From Astrobacterium formosum (GTDB taxonomy: Bacteria; Pseudomonadota; Alphaproteobacteria; Rhizobiales; Xanthobacteraceae): a DNA stretch of 64,000 bases. Below, piece after piece: positions 17,940-26,329 of this stretch; within the stretch, counting starts at the first letter, position 1; the number at the start of each line of letters is the position of its first letter. The position numbers and the translations under genes are program-made. A model generated the notes under the pieces. That model made no database searches. It worked only from the letters and a program-made list of their open reading frames with translations, and was not told where the DNA came from. Where the stretch lies: contig JAVDCA010000007.1 in NCBI GenBank assembly GCA_030848545.1, forward strand, positions 62,001-126,000, given 5' to 3'.

Positions 17940-18202
17940 TAGGACACGGATATAAATTCATTATATTTGGCAGCGCTTTTACGTTATATTAAGAAATGCT
18001 CCTGTCGCTAGAATAGTAAGAATAATTCATACTCTCGCGATCATATTACATGGATATATAAGTATTATTTTCTGCGACCAATTCAAAAAGTGAAGAATGC
18101 AGATCAGCAAAGCAAAAGAGAGATTAATAATATTGGCTTCTCGCTTCCCTATGACGGACGTTTGAACGCTGTTGGCCAAAGCTCTAATCAAAGGAGAGGG
18201 GT
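17940..18202 (+). promoter_or_regulatory. AT-rich leader before the permease gene
   Basis: This stretch is markedly richer in A and T than the rest of the window, with runs such as TATAAATTCATTATATTTGG and TTACGTTATATTAAG. It precedes the permease gene and contains several possible -10 boxes, so the catabolic promoter probably lies here. Individual promoter boxes could not be fixed. A good ribosome-binding site, AAAGGAGAGG, ends the segment before the ATG at 18203. The composition suggests transferred DNA. Confidence 0.5.
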
Positions 18203-19432
18203 ATGACGAACACACACGACGGAACAGTCGACGAGAAGGGCGCGTTACTGGTTCAGAAATTGACGCCTGCGGAAGCCGCCATGATGATCGTGGGAGCAAA
18301 CATCGGGTCGGGTATTCTAGGCCTCGCCTATGCGAGCCGGCTCGCCGGATGGCCGATCCTGCTCCTGTGGCTCGTGATCGCCGGATTTCTGACCACTGTA
18401 TCGATGCTCTACGTGACGGAGACGACGCTTCGGACGACGAAGAATCTGCAGCTGCCGGGCCTGGCAGAAAAGTACGTCGGAAGCGTGGGAGCCTGGCTGG
18501 TGTTCCTCTCCGTCGTGGCGAATTCCGTCGGCTGCATGATCGCCTATATGGCCGGCAGCGGCAGGATATTGGGCGCCATGTTCGGCATCTCGAACCAGTT
18601 CGGCAGCCTTCTGTTCGCAGTCCCCTCCGTCGTAGTCGTGTGGCTGGGCCTGAAAGCCACAGGAGTGAGCGAAAAGATAATCAGCGCCGGCATGTCGATT
18701 CTGGTGCTCGTCATCATCGCGGCGTCGTTCCTGTCGAGCAAAGCGGATTTCGGCAGCGTCATGTATGCCAATTGGCTGTATGCCGTGCCCGTCTTCAATG
18801 TCGCATTGTTCTGCTATATCGCGCAGTACTTGGTCCCAGAGCTGTCCAGAGGGCTGCGGCATGACGCGAAGAAAATCGCGCCGGCGATCGTGCTCGGCAT
18901 GTCCATAACGTTCGTATTGTTAGCGCTGGTTCCGCTGGCGGTGCTGGTTCTGACCGGGCCCGAAAAGGTGACTCAGGTCGCCACGATCGCCTGGGGTCAA
19001 GAGCTCGGCACCTGGGCTTTCTTGACGGCCAACATCTTCGCCTTGTGCGCGATGATGACCTCGTACTGGGCAGTCGGCGGCGCCATGCTGACGAACATCG
19101 TCGACAAGTTCAACTTCAAATCCGAATGGGACAAGAACACCAGATTGATCTGTCTGGCCTGCGTCGTCGTCCCTCCGTTCATTCTTGCCTATAGCGGCGT
19201 CGTGGGTTTCGTGAACGCCATCTATATGGCCGGAACCTTCGGCGGCGTCATCATGTCGATACTTCCCGTCATGATGCTCAGAAGCGCGCGAAAGAACGGC
19301 GATGTCGAGCCGGAGTACAAGGTCGGCTGGATGGCGCACCCGGCGATGCAAAATCTGCTGATCATCATATTCTGCTGCGGCGCCATTTATGCCGTCGGCG
19401 ACATGTTGGGCCTGTTGCCGGCCGGCTGGTAG
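18203..19432 (+). CDS. Amino-acid permease (HAAAP/APC superfamily)
   Basis: The 409-residue integral membrane protein has about eleven hydrophobic segments. The first carries the substrate-binding GANIGSGILGLAYASRLAGW signature typical of amino-acid/polyamine/organocation permeases, particularly the aromatic and hydroxy amino-acid permease branch. It probably takes up the amino acid or amine processed by the neighbouring enzymes. AAAGGAGAGG precedes the ATG. An amidase-like gene follows 231 bases downstream on the same strand. Substrate is not readable from sequence. Confidence 0.85.
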   Translation: MTNTHDGTVDEKGALLVQKLTPAEAAMMIVGANIGSGILGLAYASRLAGWPILLLWLVIAGFLTTVSMLYVTETTLRTTKNLQLPGLAEKYVGSVGAWLVFLSVVANSVGCMIAYMAGSGRILGAMFGISNQFGSLLFAVPSVVVVWLGLKATGVSEKIISAGMSILVLVIIAASFLSSKADFGSVMYANWLYAVPVFNVALFCYIAQYLVPELSRGLRHDAKKIAPAIVLGMSITFVLLALVPLAVLVLTGPEKVTQVATIAWGQELGTWAFLTANIFALCAMMTSYWAVGGAMLTNIVDKFNFKSEWDKNTRLICLACVVVPPFILAYSGVVGFVNAIYMAGTFGGVIMSILPVMMLRSARKNGDVEPEYKVGWMAHPAMQNLLIIIFCCGAIYAVGDMLGLLPAGW

Positions 19433-19663
19433 AGGCTCGCCCGGAGTGCGTTGCTTCCGGACCGGAGCGGCGGGTAGAACAGCATGAGTCCAACTGCCTT
19501 GGAACAGGTACGGTTCGAGAGCATGGCGGCCATCCATCCGGCGGCGATCTCGTCGCCGGATGGATGAGCCCTCGGATCGACGTCGCCGCGGGTTTTGAAG
19601 CTGACGGACTCCCGCGATTCCCGAACGATACGGAATTCCCTCACGAGCCCCACGGAGGTCGTT

Positions 19664-20557
19664 GTGAAGATATTCGGCAAGGACAAGGTGGTCTATTATT
19701 TCAGTCCGGACAACAAGCCCGCCTATTTCGCGGAAGACGGGGAAACCTTCTGGGTCGAAACGGACGACTGCTACGGCGGTCAGATCAAGACCGCCAATGA
19801 TCTCAGAACGCAAATAGACATATCCATCATGGACGCCGCGGTCGGCCCGATAAGCATATCGAACGCGACACCCGCCGACACGCTCTGCGTGGAGGTGATG
19901 GACATACAGTTTGCATCCCAGGGCGTCATGGTCACGTCCGTGGGGCTCGGAGTCCTCGGCAAAATGATAAAGACTCCAAACACGAAAATCATCAAAATCA
20001 AGGATGGTTACGCCCATTTTTCCGACCGCATCAAATTGCCGCTGACGCCCATGATCGGCGTCATGGGTGTGTCCCCGAAAGAAGGCCGTATCCATTGTGC
20101 GACTCCCGGCAACCACGGCGGGAACATGGATACCAAAGAAATAAAAATCGGATCGAAGATCTACCTTCCGGTCTTCGTCGAAGGTGCCGACCTGGGGATT
20201 TCCGATCTCCATGCCTGTATGGGCGACGGAGAGCTGAGCGGAACCGGGATCGAAACGGCAGGAAGGGTTTGCCTCAAGGTGTCGGTGATAAAAAACAAAA
20301 GGAAGGCAAGACCGATCATCGAGACCGCCGACAGTATCTATACCCTCGCTACCGAGGCGACATATCAAGAAGCGATCGAAGTCGCGGTGGCGGATATGGT
20401 AGCGATTCTGCAGGAAAAGCTGCAACTGGAATTCCCCGACGCATACCGGCTATTGAGCGCGACTTGCGATATCGGGATCAGCCAAGTCGTAAATGGGGTC
20501 TACACGTTGAAGGTAAGGGCGCCGCGATACGTCATCAAAAATGAAAGCGTGTTCTGA
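19664..20557 (+). CDS. Acetamidase/formamidase family protein
   Basis: The 297-residue protein matches the FmdA/AmdA fold family, which hydrolyses short amides to ammonia and acid. Diagnostic segments are WVETDDCYGGQI near residue 30, PMIGVMGVSPKEGRI (about residue 132-146), TPGNHGGNMDTKEI, LPVFVEGADLGISDLHACMG and the GDGELSGTGIE metal/active-site region. A GTG start at 19664 is chosen: GGAGG lies five bases before it, while the upstream in-frame ATG at 19595 has no such site and would add 23 unrelated residues. Codon use is less GC-biased than in flanking housekeeping genes (many AAA, ATA codons), consistent with transfer. Confidence 0.85.
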   Translation: MKIFGKDKVVYYFSPDNKPAYFAEDGETFWVETDDCYGGQIKTANDLRTQIDISIMDAAVGPISISNATPADTLCVEVMDIQFASQGVMVTSVGLGVLGKMIKTPNTKIIKIKDGYAHFSDRIKLPLTPMIGVMGVSPKEGRIHCATPGNHGGNMDTKEIKIGSKIYLPVFVEGADLGISDLHACMGDGELSGTGIETAGRVCLKVSVIKNKRKARPIIETADSIYTLATEATYQEAIEVAVADMVAILQEKLQLEFPDAYRLLSATCDIGISQVVNGVYTLKVRAPRYVIKNESVF

Positions 20558-20673
20558 ATTCGGTCGCGTCGTGAAAACCTAACGATCCGATCGTCTGCCC
20601 CCGCAACCCGGAGCGATCGAGCGCGGACGTCGAGCGCGTCGGGTGTGGCCGTTCCGCTCCGTCCAGTGAGGAT

Positions 20674-20745
20674 CGTAAGTCGTCCCGTCAACAGACGTAC
20701 ATCGCCGTCGATCGCGTTCCCGCCGGCTGTTGACGCGGACTTACG
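20674..20745. repeat. Imperfect inverted repeat downstream of the amidase-like gene
   Basis: CGTAAGTCGTCCCGTCAACAG (20674-20694) faces CTGTTGACGCGGACTTACG (20727-20745). The arms match over about 17 bases, with a small internal mismatch, around a 32-base centre. It could be a terminator-like hairpin or the ends of a short mobile relic. Its family was not recognised. Confidence 0.55.
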
Positions 20746-20790
20746 GCGCAAAGCCGAATCGCGCCAACGACCATTCCATTCGCCTTTCGG

Positions 20791-20927
20791 TCATACCGCC
20801 GGGGCGACGACGGCGAACGGGTTCGCGGACGGCGTCCACGGTTCGCCCGTCGACACGTCGACCAGCCGTTCGATCTCGAAGCCATCGCCTTCGAACTCGG
20901 CGCGGGCCGCTTCCGGGGAATAGCAAG
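20791..20927 (-). pseudogene. C-terminal remnant of a class I methyltransferase-like gene
   Basis: The minus-strand frame ending at 20791 reads YSPEAARAEFEGDGFEIERL and continues VDVSTGEPWTPSANPFAVVAP. Such an ending (GFEIE, then GxPWxP, then FAVVA) is typical of the last strands of SAM-dependent methyltransferases. Everything before it is replaced by the palindromic repeat at 20928-21009, so only about 43 residues remain. The call is based on resemblance only. Confidence 0.4.
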
Positions 20928-21009
20928 CGTAGCCCGGATGGAGTGCAACGAAGTCCGGGGTCTTGGGTAAGGCCGTTCCCGCATTTCGTTGCACTCCATG
21001 CGGGCTACG
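20928..21009. repeat. Intergenic palindrome of the CGTAGCCCGGATGGAG family
   Basis: The 25-base arms (20928-20952 and 20985-21009) are inverted copies with one mismatch. The left arm starts CGTAGCCCGGATGGAGTGCA. This is a common repeat family in environmental proteobacteria, with ends CGTAGCCCGGATG. It abuts the methyltransferase-like remnant and may have inserted into that gene. Confidence 0.82.
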
Positions 21010-21137
21010 ACATCGCGTCAACCGACTCTGCCCGCGCGATCATGGCGGCGGAGCGAAAGCCCCCTCCCCGACCCTCCCCCGCAGGCGGGGGAGGGAGTCG
21101 CGAGCTCTTCACGCCCCCAATCTTCACGCCCCCGTCT

Positions 21138-21617
21138 TCACGCCCCGACCAGGGCGCAGTCGACCTTGACGACCACCTTGCGGATCGTCTCTCCAGCCGG
21201 CTCGCTGCAGGCCGGGCGGTGGATGTCGGCCGGGTAGACGACGACGAAATGGCCGGGGTCGAGGCGCAGGATGCACTGGTCCGGCGCCGCCGCGTCGTAG
21301 AAGGCGATGTCGCGGTCGGAGAGGTGATCCTCGGTCGTTCGCAACTGGCCCTCGTCGAGGATGACGCCGAAGCGCTCGCGGCCGGCGACGATGAGATGGA
21401 TGTCCAGATACTTCTTGTGCGACTCCGGCCGTGCCTCGGCGGCGTCCTTGCCGGTGAGATCGACGACGTCATAGAAGACGCGGTCGCCGTCGAGATGCTG
21501 GCGCTGGCCCATCTGGGCGACGAGGTCGGTCTTGGCGAGGTGGCGCAGCACGCGGGCGATCACCGCCGGATAGAGCCGCTCGGCGTCGTCGAGATGGCGG
21601 ATATGTCCGAAATACAT
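21138..21617 (-). CDS. YhcH/YjgK/YiaL (DUF386) family protein
   Basis: The 159-residue cupin-like protein starts MYFGHIRHLDDAERLYPAVI and contains KKYLDIHLIVAGRERFGV and DPGHFVVVYPADIHRPAC, which carry the conserved His/Glu residues of the YhcH fold. Members are linked to sugar-acid and sialic-acid catabolism, where they have been proposed to act as anomerases. GGAG lies eight bases before the Met at 21617; an earlier Met at 21650 is not supported. No sugar operon is adjacent, though an Idh-type oxidoreductase lies 700 bases away on the same strand. Confidence 0.85.
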   Translation of the reverse strand: MYFGHIRHLDDAERLYPAVIARVLRHLAKTDLVAQMGQRQHLDGDRVFYDVVDLTGKDAAEARPESHKKYLDIHLIVAGRERFGVILDEGQLRTTEDHLSDRDIAFYDAAAPDQCILRLDPGHFVVVYPADIHRPACSEPAGETIRKVVVKVDCALVGA

Positions 21618-21919
21618 TGTTTGTTCTCCAAGGCCCTCAGGGCACCGCACCAGGATAAAGGCGAAGGCTCAATCCCCCGCCGCCGGGCGCCATTAGGCGC
21701 TTCCCGGGACGGCGGGCAATTCAGCCGAACTGCGGACGGCGGGCAAGGGGCGCGTGCGGCGGTCCCGGGTGCCGGCGGCGGCCCCCGCCATTGCGTTTGC
21801 GCCCGCGGGCGCCCATGTTGGGGGAATCCACGCACGACTCGGCCGACCGGCGCTTCGGTTGCGGACCGATTTTTTTAGGGCCCCGCGTGTGCCCCCGTTC
21901 CAACAACAAGGATGTCGCC
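21618..21919. other. Intergenic region with divergent promoters
   Basis: This spacer separates the minus-strand YhcH gene from a plus-strand small gene. No protein could be supported. It is GC-rich apart from a short GATTTTTTTAGGG run at about 21868-21880. Confidence 0.4.
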
Positions 21920-22186
21920 ATGGCTACGCGCCCCACCGGCACGATCAGCGTCAAGCGTTCCGCCAGCGTCGAGGATCTGGACGACGACATGTTCTCCCAG
22001 CGCCGCCGGCCGGACATGAAGCGGTTCCGCCTGCAGATCGACCGCCAGACCAAGTCGTCCTACGACGCCCTCGAGGACGCGCAGGCGGCCGGCCTCGCCA
22101 TCAAGACCGCGCATCCGGTCGTGCAGGTGTCGATCTACGACTCCACCGCCGGCGAGACCCACATGGTCGAGGCCCCGAAGGCCTGA
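21920..22186 (+). CDS. Conserved-looking hypothetical protein, 88 residues
   Basis: The protein starts MATRPTGTISVKRSASVEDL and is rich in charged residues, with RFRLQIDRQTKSSYDALEDA in the middle and VVQVSIYDSTAGETHMVEAP at the end. No membrane segment or signal peptide is seen. The Met at 21920 is preceded by AAGGA eight bases upstream; an upstream in-frame Met at 21791 would add a low-quality Arg/Cys-rich stretch. The function is unknown. Similar short proteins occur in Rhizobiales, from memory of such annotations. Confidence 0.6.
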   Translation: MATRPTGTISVKRSASVEDLDDDMFSQRRRPDMKRFRLQIDRQTKSSYDALEDAQAAGLAIKTAHPVVQVSIYDSTAGETHMVEAPKA

Positions 22187-22305
22187 ACGAGGCCCTGGTC
22201 GCCCGGGTTGCGCACGCGAAGCCCGGGGACTGGCGGTACGCCGCCAAGCCGCGCCCGCATTCCGCTGCGCGCAATGGCGGGCCACGGCGCTACGAAGCTG
22301 CGGTG

Positions 22306-23292
22306 CTACGAAGCCCGCCCGGCCTTGAACTCGGCGACCAGCGCATCCATCACCCTCGCGGTGCGCGCCGCGCTCTCGCCCGTGGACGGGCAGCGGCCCT
22401 TGCCGTTCATCTCGTCGACGATGGTCTGGATCAGTGGCTGGTGCACGTGGGGCGGATCGCCGACCGCGAATTCCTCCACCTTGTCGCCGCGCAGGAGGCG
22501 GATCGGCGACGGCGTGTAGGTGGAGAACTGCAGGCGGCCATGGGCGCCCGCGATCTCGTTCATCTCGAAATCGTCGGCGGCGGCGAAATTCCAGCTCGCG
22601 GTGCCGTGCACCCCACAGGCGAAGCGCAGCGCCGCCACCACGGTATCCTCGGCCGCGTAGGCGCGCCCCAGATTGGCGGCGAAGCCCTTGGCCTCGGCGA
22701 TGGGGCCGAGGAGGAAATCGAGGATATCGAGGGTGTGGCAGCCGAGGTCGAAAAACAGCCCGCCGCCATTGACCGCCGGATCGATGCGCCAGGGCAGCGC
22801 GCCGCCCTCGGGGACGATGAGCGGCGTGCGCTGCGTCACCGTGACGGCACGCACATGGCCGATGGCGCCGTCGTCGAGGAGCGCCTTCAGTTTCACGAAA
22901 CGCGGCAGGGCGCGGCGATAATAGCCGACCCACAGCGGCACCTGGTGGGCGTGGGCGGCGGCGAGCATCTCGGCACATTCGCCGGCCGTCATCGCCATGG
23001 GCTTTTCCACATAGACGGGCTTGCCGGCGCGGGCGCAGCGCAGCGCATATTCCTTGTGGCTCACCGGCGGCGTCGCCACATAGACGACGTCGATGTCGGA
23101 AGCCGTGATGATCGCCTCGGCGTCGTCGTGCCAGCGCGGAACGCCGTGGCGGCGGGCGAAGTCCTCGGCCAGCGCGCCGTTGCGCCGCATCACCGCGACC
23201 AGGGACGAGTGGTCGGCCTTGTAGAAGCCCGGGCCGCTCTTGATCTCGCAGACGTCACCGCAGCCGATGATGCCCCACCGAATGGTCTTCAT
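22306..23292 (-). CDS. Gfo/Idh/MocA-family oxidoreductase
   Basis: The 328-residue enzyme has the N-terminal Rossmann motif GIIGCGDVCE (about residues 7-16), DIDVVYVATPPVSHKEYALR (about 65-84) and the catalytic-Lys motif EKPMAMT (about 95-101), followed by GYYRR. Family members oxidise or reduce sugars and inositols with NAD(P). The Met at 23292 is preceded by AGGGGG five bases upstream, which decides against the longer form from 23331. The substrate cannot be assigned. It may work with the YhcH protein in sugar catabolism. Confidence 0.9.
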   Translation of the reverse strand: MKTIRWGIIGCGDVCEIKSGPGFYKADHSSLVAVMRRNGALAEDFARRHGVPRWHDDAEAIITASDIDVVYVATPPVSHKEYALRCARAGKPVYVEKPMAMTAGECAEMLAAAHAHQVPLWVGYYRRALPRFVKLKALLDDGAIGHVRAVTVTQRTPLIVPEGGALPWRIDPAVNGGGLFFDLGCHTLDILDFLLGPIAEAKGFAANLGRAYAAEDTVVAALRFACGVHGTASWNFAAADDFEMNEIAGAHGRLQFSTYTPSPIRLLRGDKVEEFAVGDPPHVHQPLIQTIVDEMNGKGRCPSTGESAARTARVMDALVAEFKAGRAS

Positions 23293-23408
23293 GGATACCC
23301 CCTCGTGCGGGCCCCGCCAGCCCTGTTCCATGTCATAGCCCGGCGCCGGCGCGGCGCGAAGCCTCGATCGGCGTCAGGATGTGGCTAATGAGGAAGCGCG
23401 GGGAAGGC

Positions 23409-23627
23409 TCAGAACGGCCGGTGGGCGCAGCGACGCTCCGGGCGCACGTCGACCGAGACGGTGTTCTTGGCGTGGATGCTCACCACCCCGCAGGCGTCGC
23501 ACTGGAGGCGGAAGACGTCATCGAGGTCGCCGAGGTCGAGCATCACCATGGGCTGTGCACAGGCCGGGCAGAACACGGTGCCGCGGGCGAAGAACCGGCC
23601 GGGGCGGCCGCCGACGAGCTTGAGCAT
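23409..23627 (-). CDS. Small zinc-ribbon protein
   Basis: The 72-residue protein contains CPAC and CDAC pairs about 28 residues apart, the pattern of a zinc ribbon. Flanking residues are Arg-rich at the C-terminus. The Met at 23627 is taken because it begins the compact MLKLVGGRPGRFFARG segment; an upstream in-frame Met at 23690 is less convincing. Function is unknown; DNA, RNA or protein binding are possible. It lies 117 bases upstream of the oxidoreductase gene on the same strand. Confidence 0.65.
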   Translation of the reverse strand: MLKLVGGRPGRFFARGTVFCPACAQPMVMLDLGDLDDVFRLQCDACGVVSIHAKNTVSVDVRPERRCAHRPF

Positions 23628-23837
23628 GGTTGTTGGATCCGCTCCGGTAGAAACCGCGTTTGTGTGCCCCAAAGCCGCGCCCTCGTCCACGCGCGGCCGC
23701 CAAAGAGGTTAACGGCCGCGACCTCCTGGCAGGGTCGCGACCGGATCATGGTACGGTGGCTCGATCTTGCCACAAGGCCGCAATAGCCTGTCTGCACCTT
23801 GCTCTCCGGCCCCCAGCCAGCCCCCAGGAGGGCGCCC

Positions 23838-24980
23838 ATGCGGCACAACCTCTCCCGACGCACGATCCTGACCGGCCTCGCGGCGGGCGTGTTCACGGGC
23901 CGCGCCGGCGCCCAGGCTCCCGCCACCCTCACGGTCGGCATGCTGACGCCGCTCACCGGGGTGGGCGCCGCCATCGGGGAGCGCATGGCGCGCGCCGGCC
24001 GTGGTGCGCTTACCTGGCTCAACGACACGGCGCGGGGAGACGATCCGCGTTTCGTCCTCGACATTCAGGACACCCGCGGGGAAGCGCGCGATGCCCGCAA
24101 CGCCGCCGTCAAGCTGTTGTCGAGCGGGGTGAGATTCGTGATCGGCTACGGCTCGGCGACCGAGAAGGCGGCGGCGGAAGCCTATCTCGACAACCCGATC
24201 CTCGACCTTTCCATCGCCAATGCGGACGAACTCCTGCCCCACCCCAATCTGGTGCGCTTCGTGCCGCGCAATGTGGACTATGCCTGCCGCATCGCGGCCC
24301 TGATCGCGCCCGGCGACAAAGTGGCGATCGTCTACGATTCCTCCTTCAACAGCGGCATGGCGACGCTCTTGCGCGACACGCTTTCCAGACGCGGTTTCGA
24401 TCTCTCCGGCCGCGCCTTCCAGCAGGTCAATCTGGGCGACCGCGACTTTTCGGCGCTCATCCATGCCCTCGCGGCACGCATCGGCCGCGGCGGCCGGGTC
24501 ATCCTCTCGGCCGGCGTCGAGACCGCCGGCCTCATGATCCGCCAGAGCGGCGAGCTCAACACCGGGCTCACCTTCCTGGGCCATTCGACCCTGATCTATC
24601 CCGACCTCGCCGCGACTGCGCTCAAGTCCGTCGTCGGCACCGACGTGATCGCGCTGACCAAGCCGGACCGCGACATCGTCGATGCCGCCACCGTCGCAGC
24701 CTTCGAGAAATACGGCATCCCGCTCGACGACCTCGAAATGGCGGTGGTGACGGCAGCGCTCATCCTGCGCGAAGGCGTGCGCCGCGCCCGCCAGGCCTCG
24801 CCTGCGCACGTGCGCGCCGTGCTGCTCGCCGGCGAGTTCGACACGCCGCTCGGCCCGGTCAGCTTCCTGCCCGACGGCAACATGCGCGACCCGTCGCTGT
24901 CGCACTATGTGTGGCGCGACACGCCGACGGGACCACGGCCGGTGCGCGACCCCGACTTCCCGGCGGCGTGCCGGATGTGA
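23838..24980 (+). CDS. Tat-exported ABC substrate-binding protein (branched-chain amino-acid type)
   Basis: The 380-residue protein starts with a twin-arginine signal, LSRRTILTGLAAGVFTGRAG (about residues 4-23), followed by a type I periplasmic binding fold of the LivJ/Peripla_BP_6 group: LTVGMLTPLTGVGAAIGERM begins the first lobe. Such proteins bind amino acids, amides or aromatic acids for an ABC importer. AGGAGG lies six bases before the ATG at 23838, which excludes the upstream Met at 23799. No permease or ATPase gene is adjacent, so it is an orphan. It converges on the RraA-like gene with a 16-base gap. Confidence 0.85.
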   Translation: MRHNLSRRTILTGLAAGVFTGRAGAQAPATLTVGMLTPLTGVGAAIGERMARAGRGALTWLNDTARGDDPRFVLDIQDTRGEARDARNAAVKLLSSGVRFVIGYGSATEKAAAEAYLDNPILDLSIANADELLPHPNLVRFVPRNVDYACRIAALIAPGDKVAIVYDSSFNSGMATLLRDTLSRRGFDLSGRAFQQVNLGDRDFSALIHALAARIGRGGRVILSAGVETAGLMIRQSGELNTGLTFLGHSTLIYPDLAATALKSVVGTDVIALTKPDRDIVDAATVAAFEKYGIPLDDLEMAVVTAALILREGVRRARQASPAHVRAVLLAGEFDTPLGPVSFLPDGNMRDPSLSHYVWRDTPTGPRPVRDPDFPAACRM

Positions 24981-24996
24981 AGGCCCTGCCGCCCGT

Positions 24997-25707
24997 CTAG
25001 TGGATGTCCTGCTGGGCCGCGAAGGCCTTGCGCAATTCGGCGACCGAGAAGCCGGGCTTGCGCGACGCCTCGATGACGAGGCGTTCCTTGCGGGCCACGA
25101 GGGCGGCCGCTTCGGGCACTTTCGCGGCGAGATCGTACGGGATCACCACGGCGCCGTGGCGGTCGGCGTGGATGAGATCGAAGGGCTTCACGATCATGCC
25201 GCACACCGTGACCTCGACGCCGATCTCGACCACGTGCACGAAGGCGTGCGACGGCTTGATGGTGGCGGCCATGAACTGGAAGCCGGGCGCGCAGTCGGGA
25301 ATGTCGCGCACGCACCCATTGGTGATGGTGCCCAGCGCGCCGAGGCCCTTGTGGACGTTGGACTGCACCTCGCCCCAGAACGAACCGTAGCCCGGCATGG
25401 GGTCGATGTCCTGAAGGACGACGATGGACGGCCGCGGTCCTTCCTCGATGGAGGAATAGTAGGCGAGCCGCTGCTCCTTGATCTCGGCCGGGTCGCCCTC
25501 CTTGGGGTGCATGGAGCGGATGGTCGCCGTGCGGGCGAAACCGACCATCGGGCCGAGCTCGGGGAAACAGCACACCAGCGGCTCGGTGGTGTATCCGTAG
25601 CCGCGGCGCGACGGCCGCAGCACTTCCAGCGCGTTGCAGACGGTCGGGGTGTCGAATTTCTTCAGCGCGTCGAGTTCGGCGGACGTCGGCAGGGACAGTG
25701 CGGGCAT
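24997..25707 (-). CDS. RraA/4-hydroxy-4-methyl-2-oxoglutarate aldolase-like protein
   Basis: The 236-residue protein matches the RraA-like aldolase family: GALGTITNGCVRDI (about residue 125-138) and HADRHGAVVIP near residue 183 carry the conserved Gly, Arg and Asp residues of the metal-dependent aldolase site. Family members cleave hydroxy-oxo acids, as in aromatic degradation, or in RraA itself bind RNase E. The extra N- and C-terminal extensions favour an aldolase-like enzyme. It is transcribed toward the substrate-binding protein gene. Confidence 0.83.
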   Translation of the reverse strand: MPALSLPTSAELDALKKFDTPTVCNALEVLRPSRRGYGYTTEPLVCCFPELGPMVGFARTATIRSMHPKEGDPAEIKEQRLAYYSSIEEGPRPSIVVLQDIDPMPGYGSFWGEVQSNVHKGLGALGTITNGCVRDIPDCAPGFQFMAATIKPSHAFVHVVEIGVEVTVCGMIVKPFDLIHADRHGAVVIPYDLAAKVPEAAALVARKERLVIEASRKPGFSVAELRKAFAAQQDIH

Positions 25708-25837
25708 GATTCATCCTTCATGTGCATGGCACGCAAGTGCCTATCATGAAGAGCGGCCGTGGGCTCGCGTAATCGCCGCGATCGCGCTTGCGCGTCCGGG
25801 CAACCTGCCGCGCGGGAGCGCGCAATGATCCTGGCGC

Positions 25838-26317
25838 TCAGGCGGCGCCGAACCGCCGTGGCTCGGGAAACAGGACCTCACGGGCATCGGCAAGGACCGC
25901 GTCGCGCACGCTGTCCTGGCGTTGCCAGGCAACGAGATCGGACTTCAGGACACGGCATCGCGTGCCGACGAGATAGTGCGGAATGGCATCCTGGGCGAGC
26001 AGCGCCGCAAATTCATCGCGGCCGATGCCGAGAAACGCCGCGGCCTGCTCGACCGTGAATTCGTCGCTCTCGGGAACGATCGCCAGCGCACGGCCGGCCC
26101 CCACGGCGGCAAGAACGCCGTCGATCAGGCCGACCGCGCGGGCGTCGAGGGCGATTTCGCCATCGCCGCCCCGCACATAGACACCGCCGTTGGGGATGCA
26201 GCCATCGGCGGTGCCGATTGATTCGAGCCTGGCGGCGGCGGCACGGGCAACCATCGCCTCCTCATCGCTCGCCACGAACAGGTTCCTGCGTGAATCGAGA
26301 AGCGTCAACATGACCAT
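25838..26317 (-). CDS. Excisionase/antitoxin-type helix-turn-helix protein
   Basis: The 159-residue protein has an N-terminal acidic helical region and, from about residue 88, the segment FTVEQAAAFLGIGRDEFAAL followed by YLVGTRCRVLKSDLVAW, a MerR/excisionase-type DNA-binding helix-turn-helix. Proteins of this layout are often antitoxins of PIN-domain toxins, with the toxin gene directly downstream. Here the 130 bases downstream hold no toxin. It is therefore an orphan antitoxin or a stand-alone regulator. A very AT-rich segment lies upstream. Confidence 0.7.
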   Translation of the reverse strand: MVMLTLLDSRRNLFVASDEEAMVARAAAARLESIGTADGCIPNGGVYVRGGDGEIALDARAVGLIDGVLAAVGAGRALAIVPESDEFTVEQAAAFLGIGRDEFAALLAQDAIPHYLVGTRCRVLKSDLVAWQRQDSVRDAVLADAREVLFPEPRRFGAA

Positions 26318-26329
26318 GCCTTTTCTGAT

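Noticed and set aside
18920-20425. 501-codon minus-strand open frame
   Set aside because: It is antisense to the permease and amidase-like genes and shows no domain similarity.
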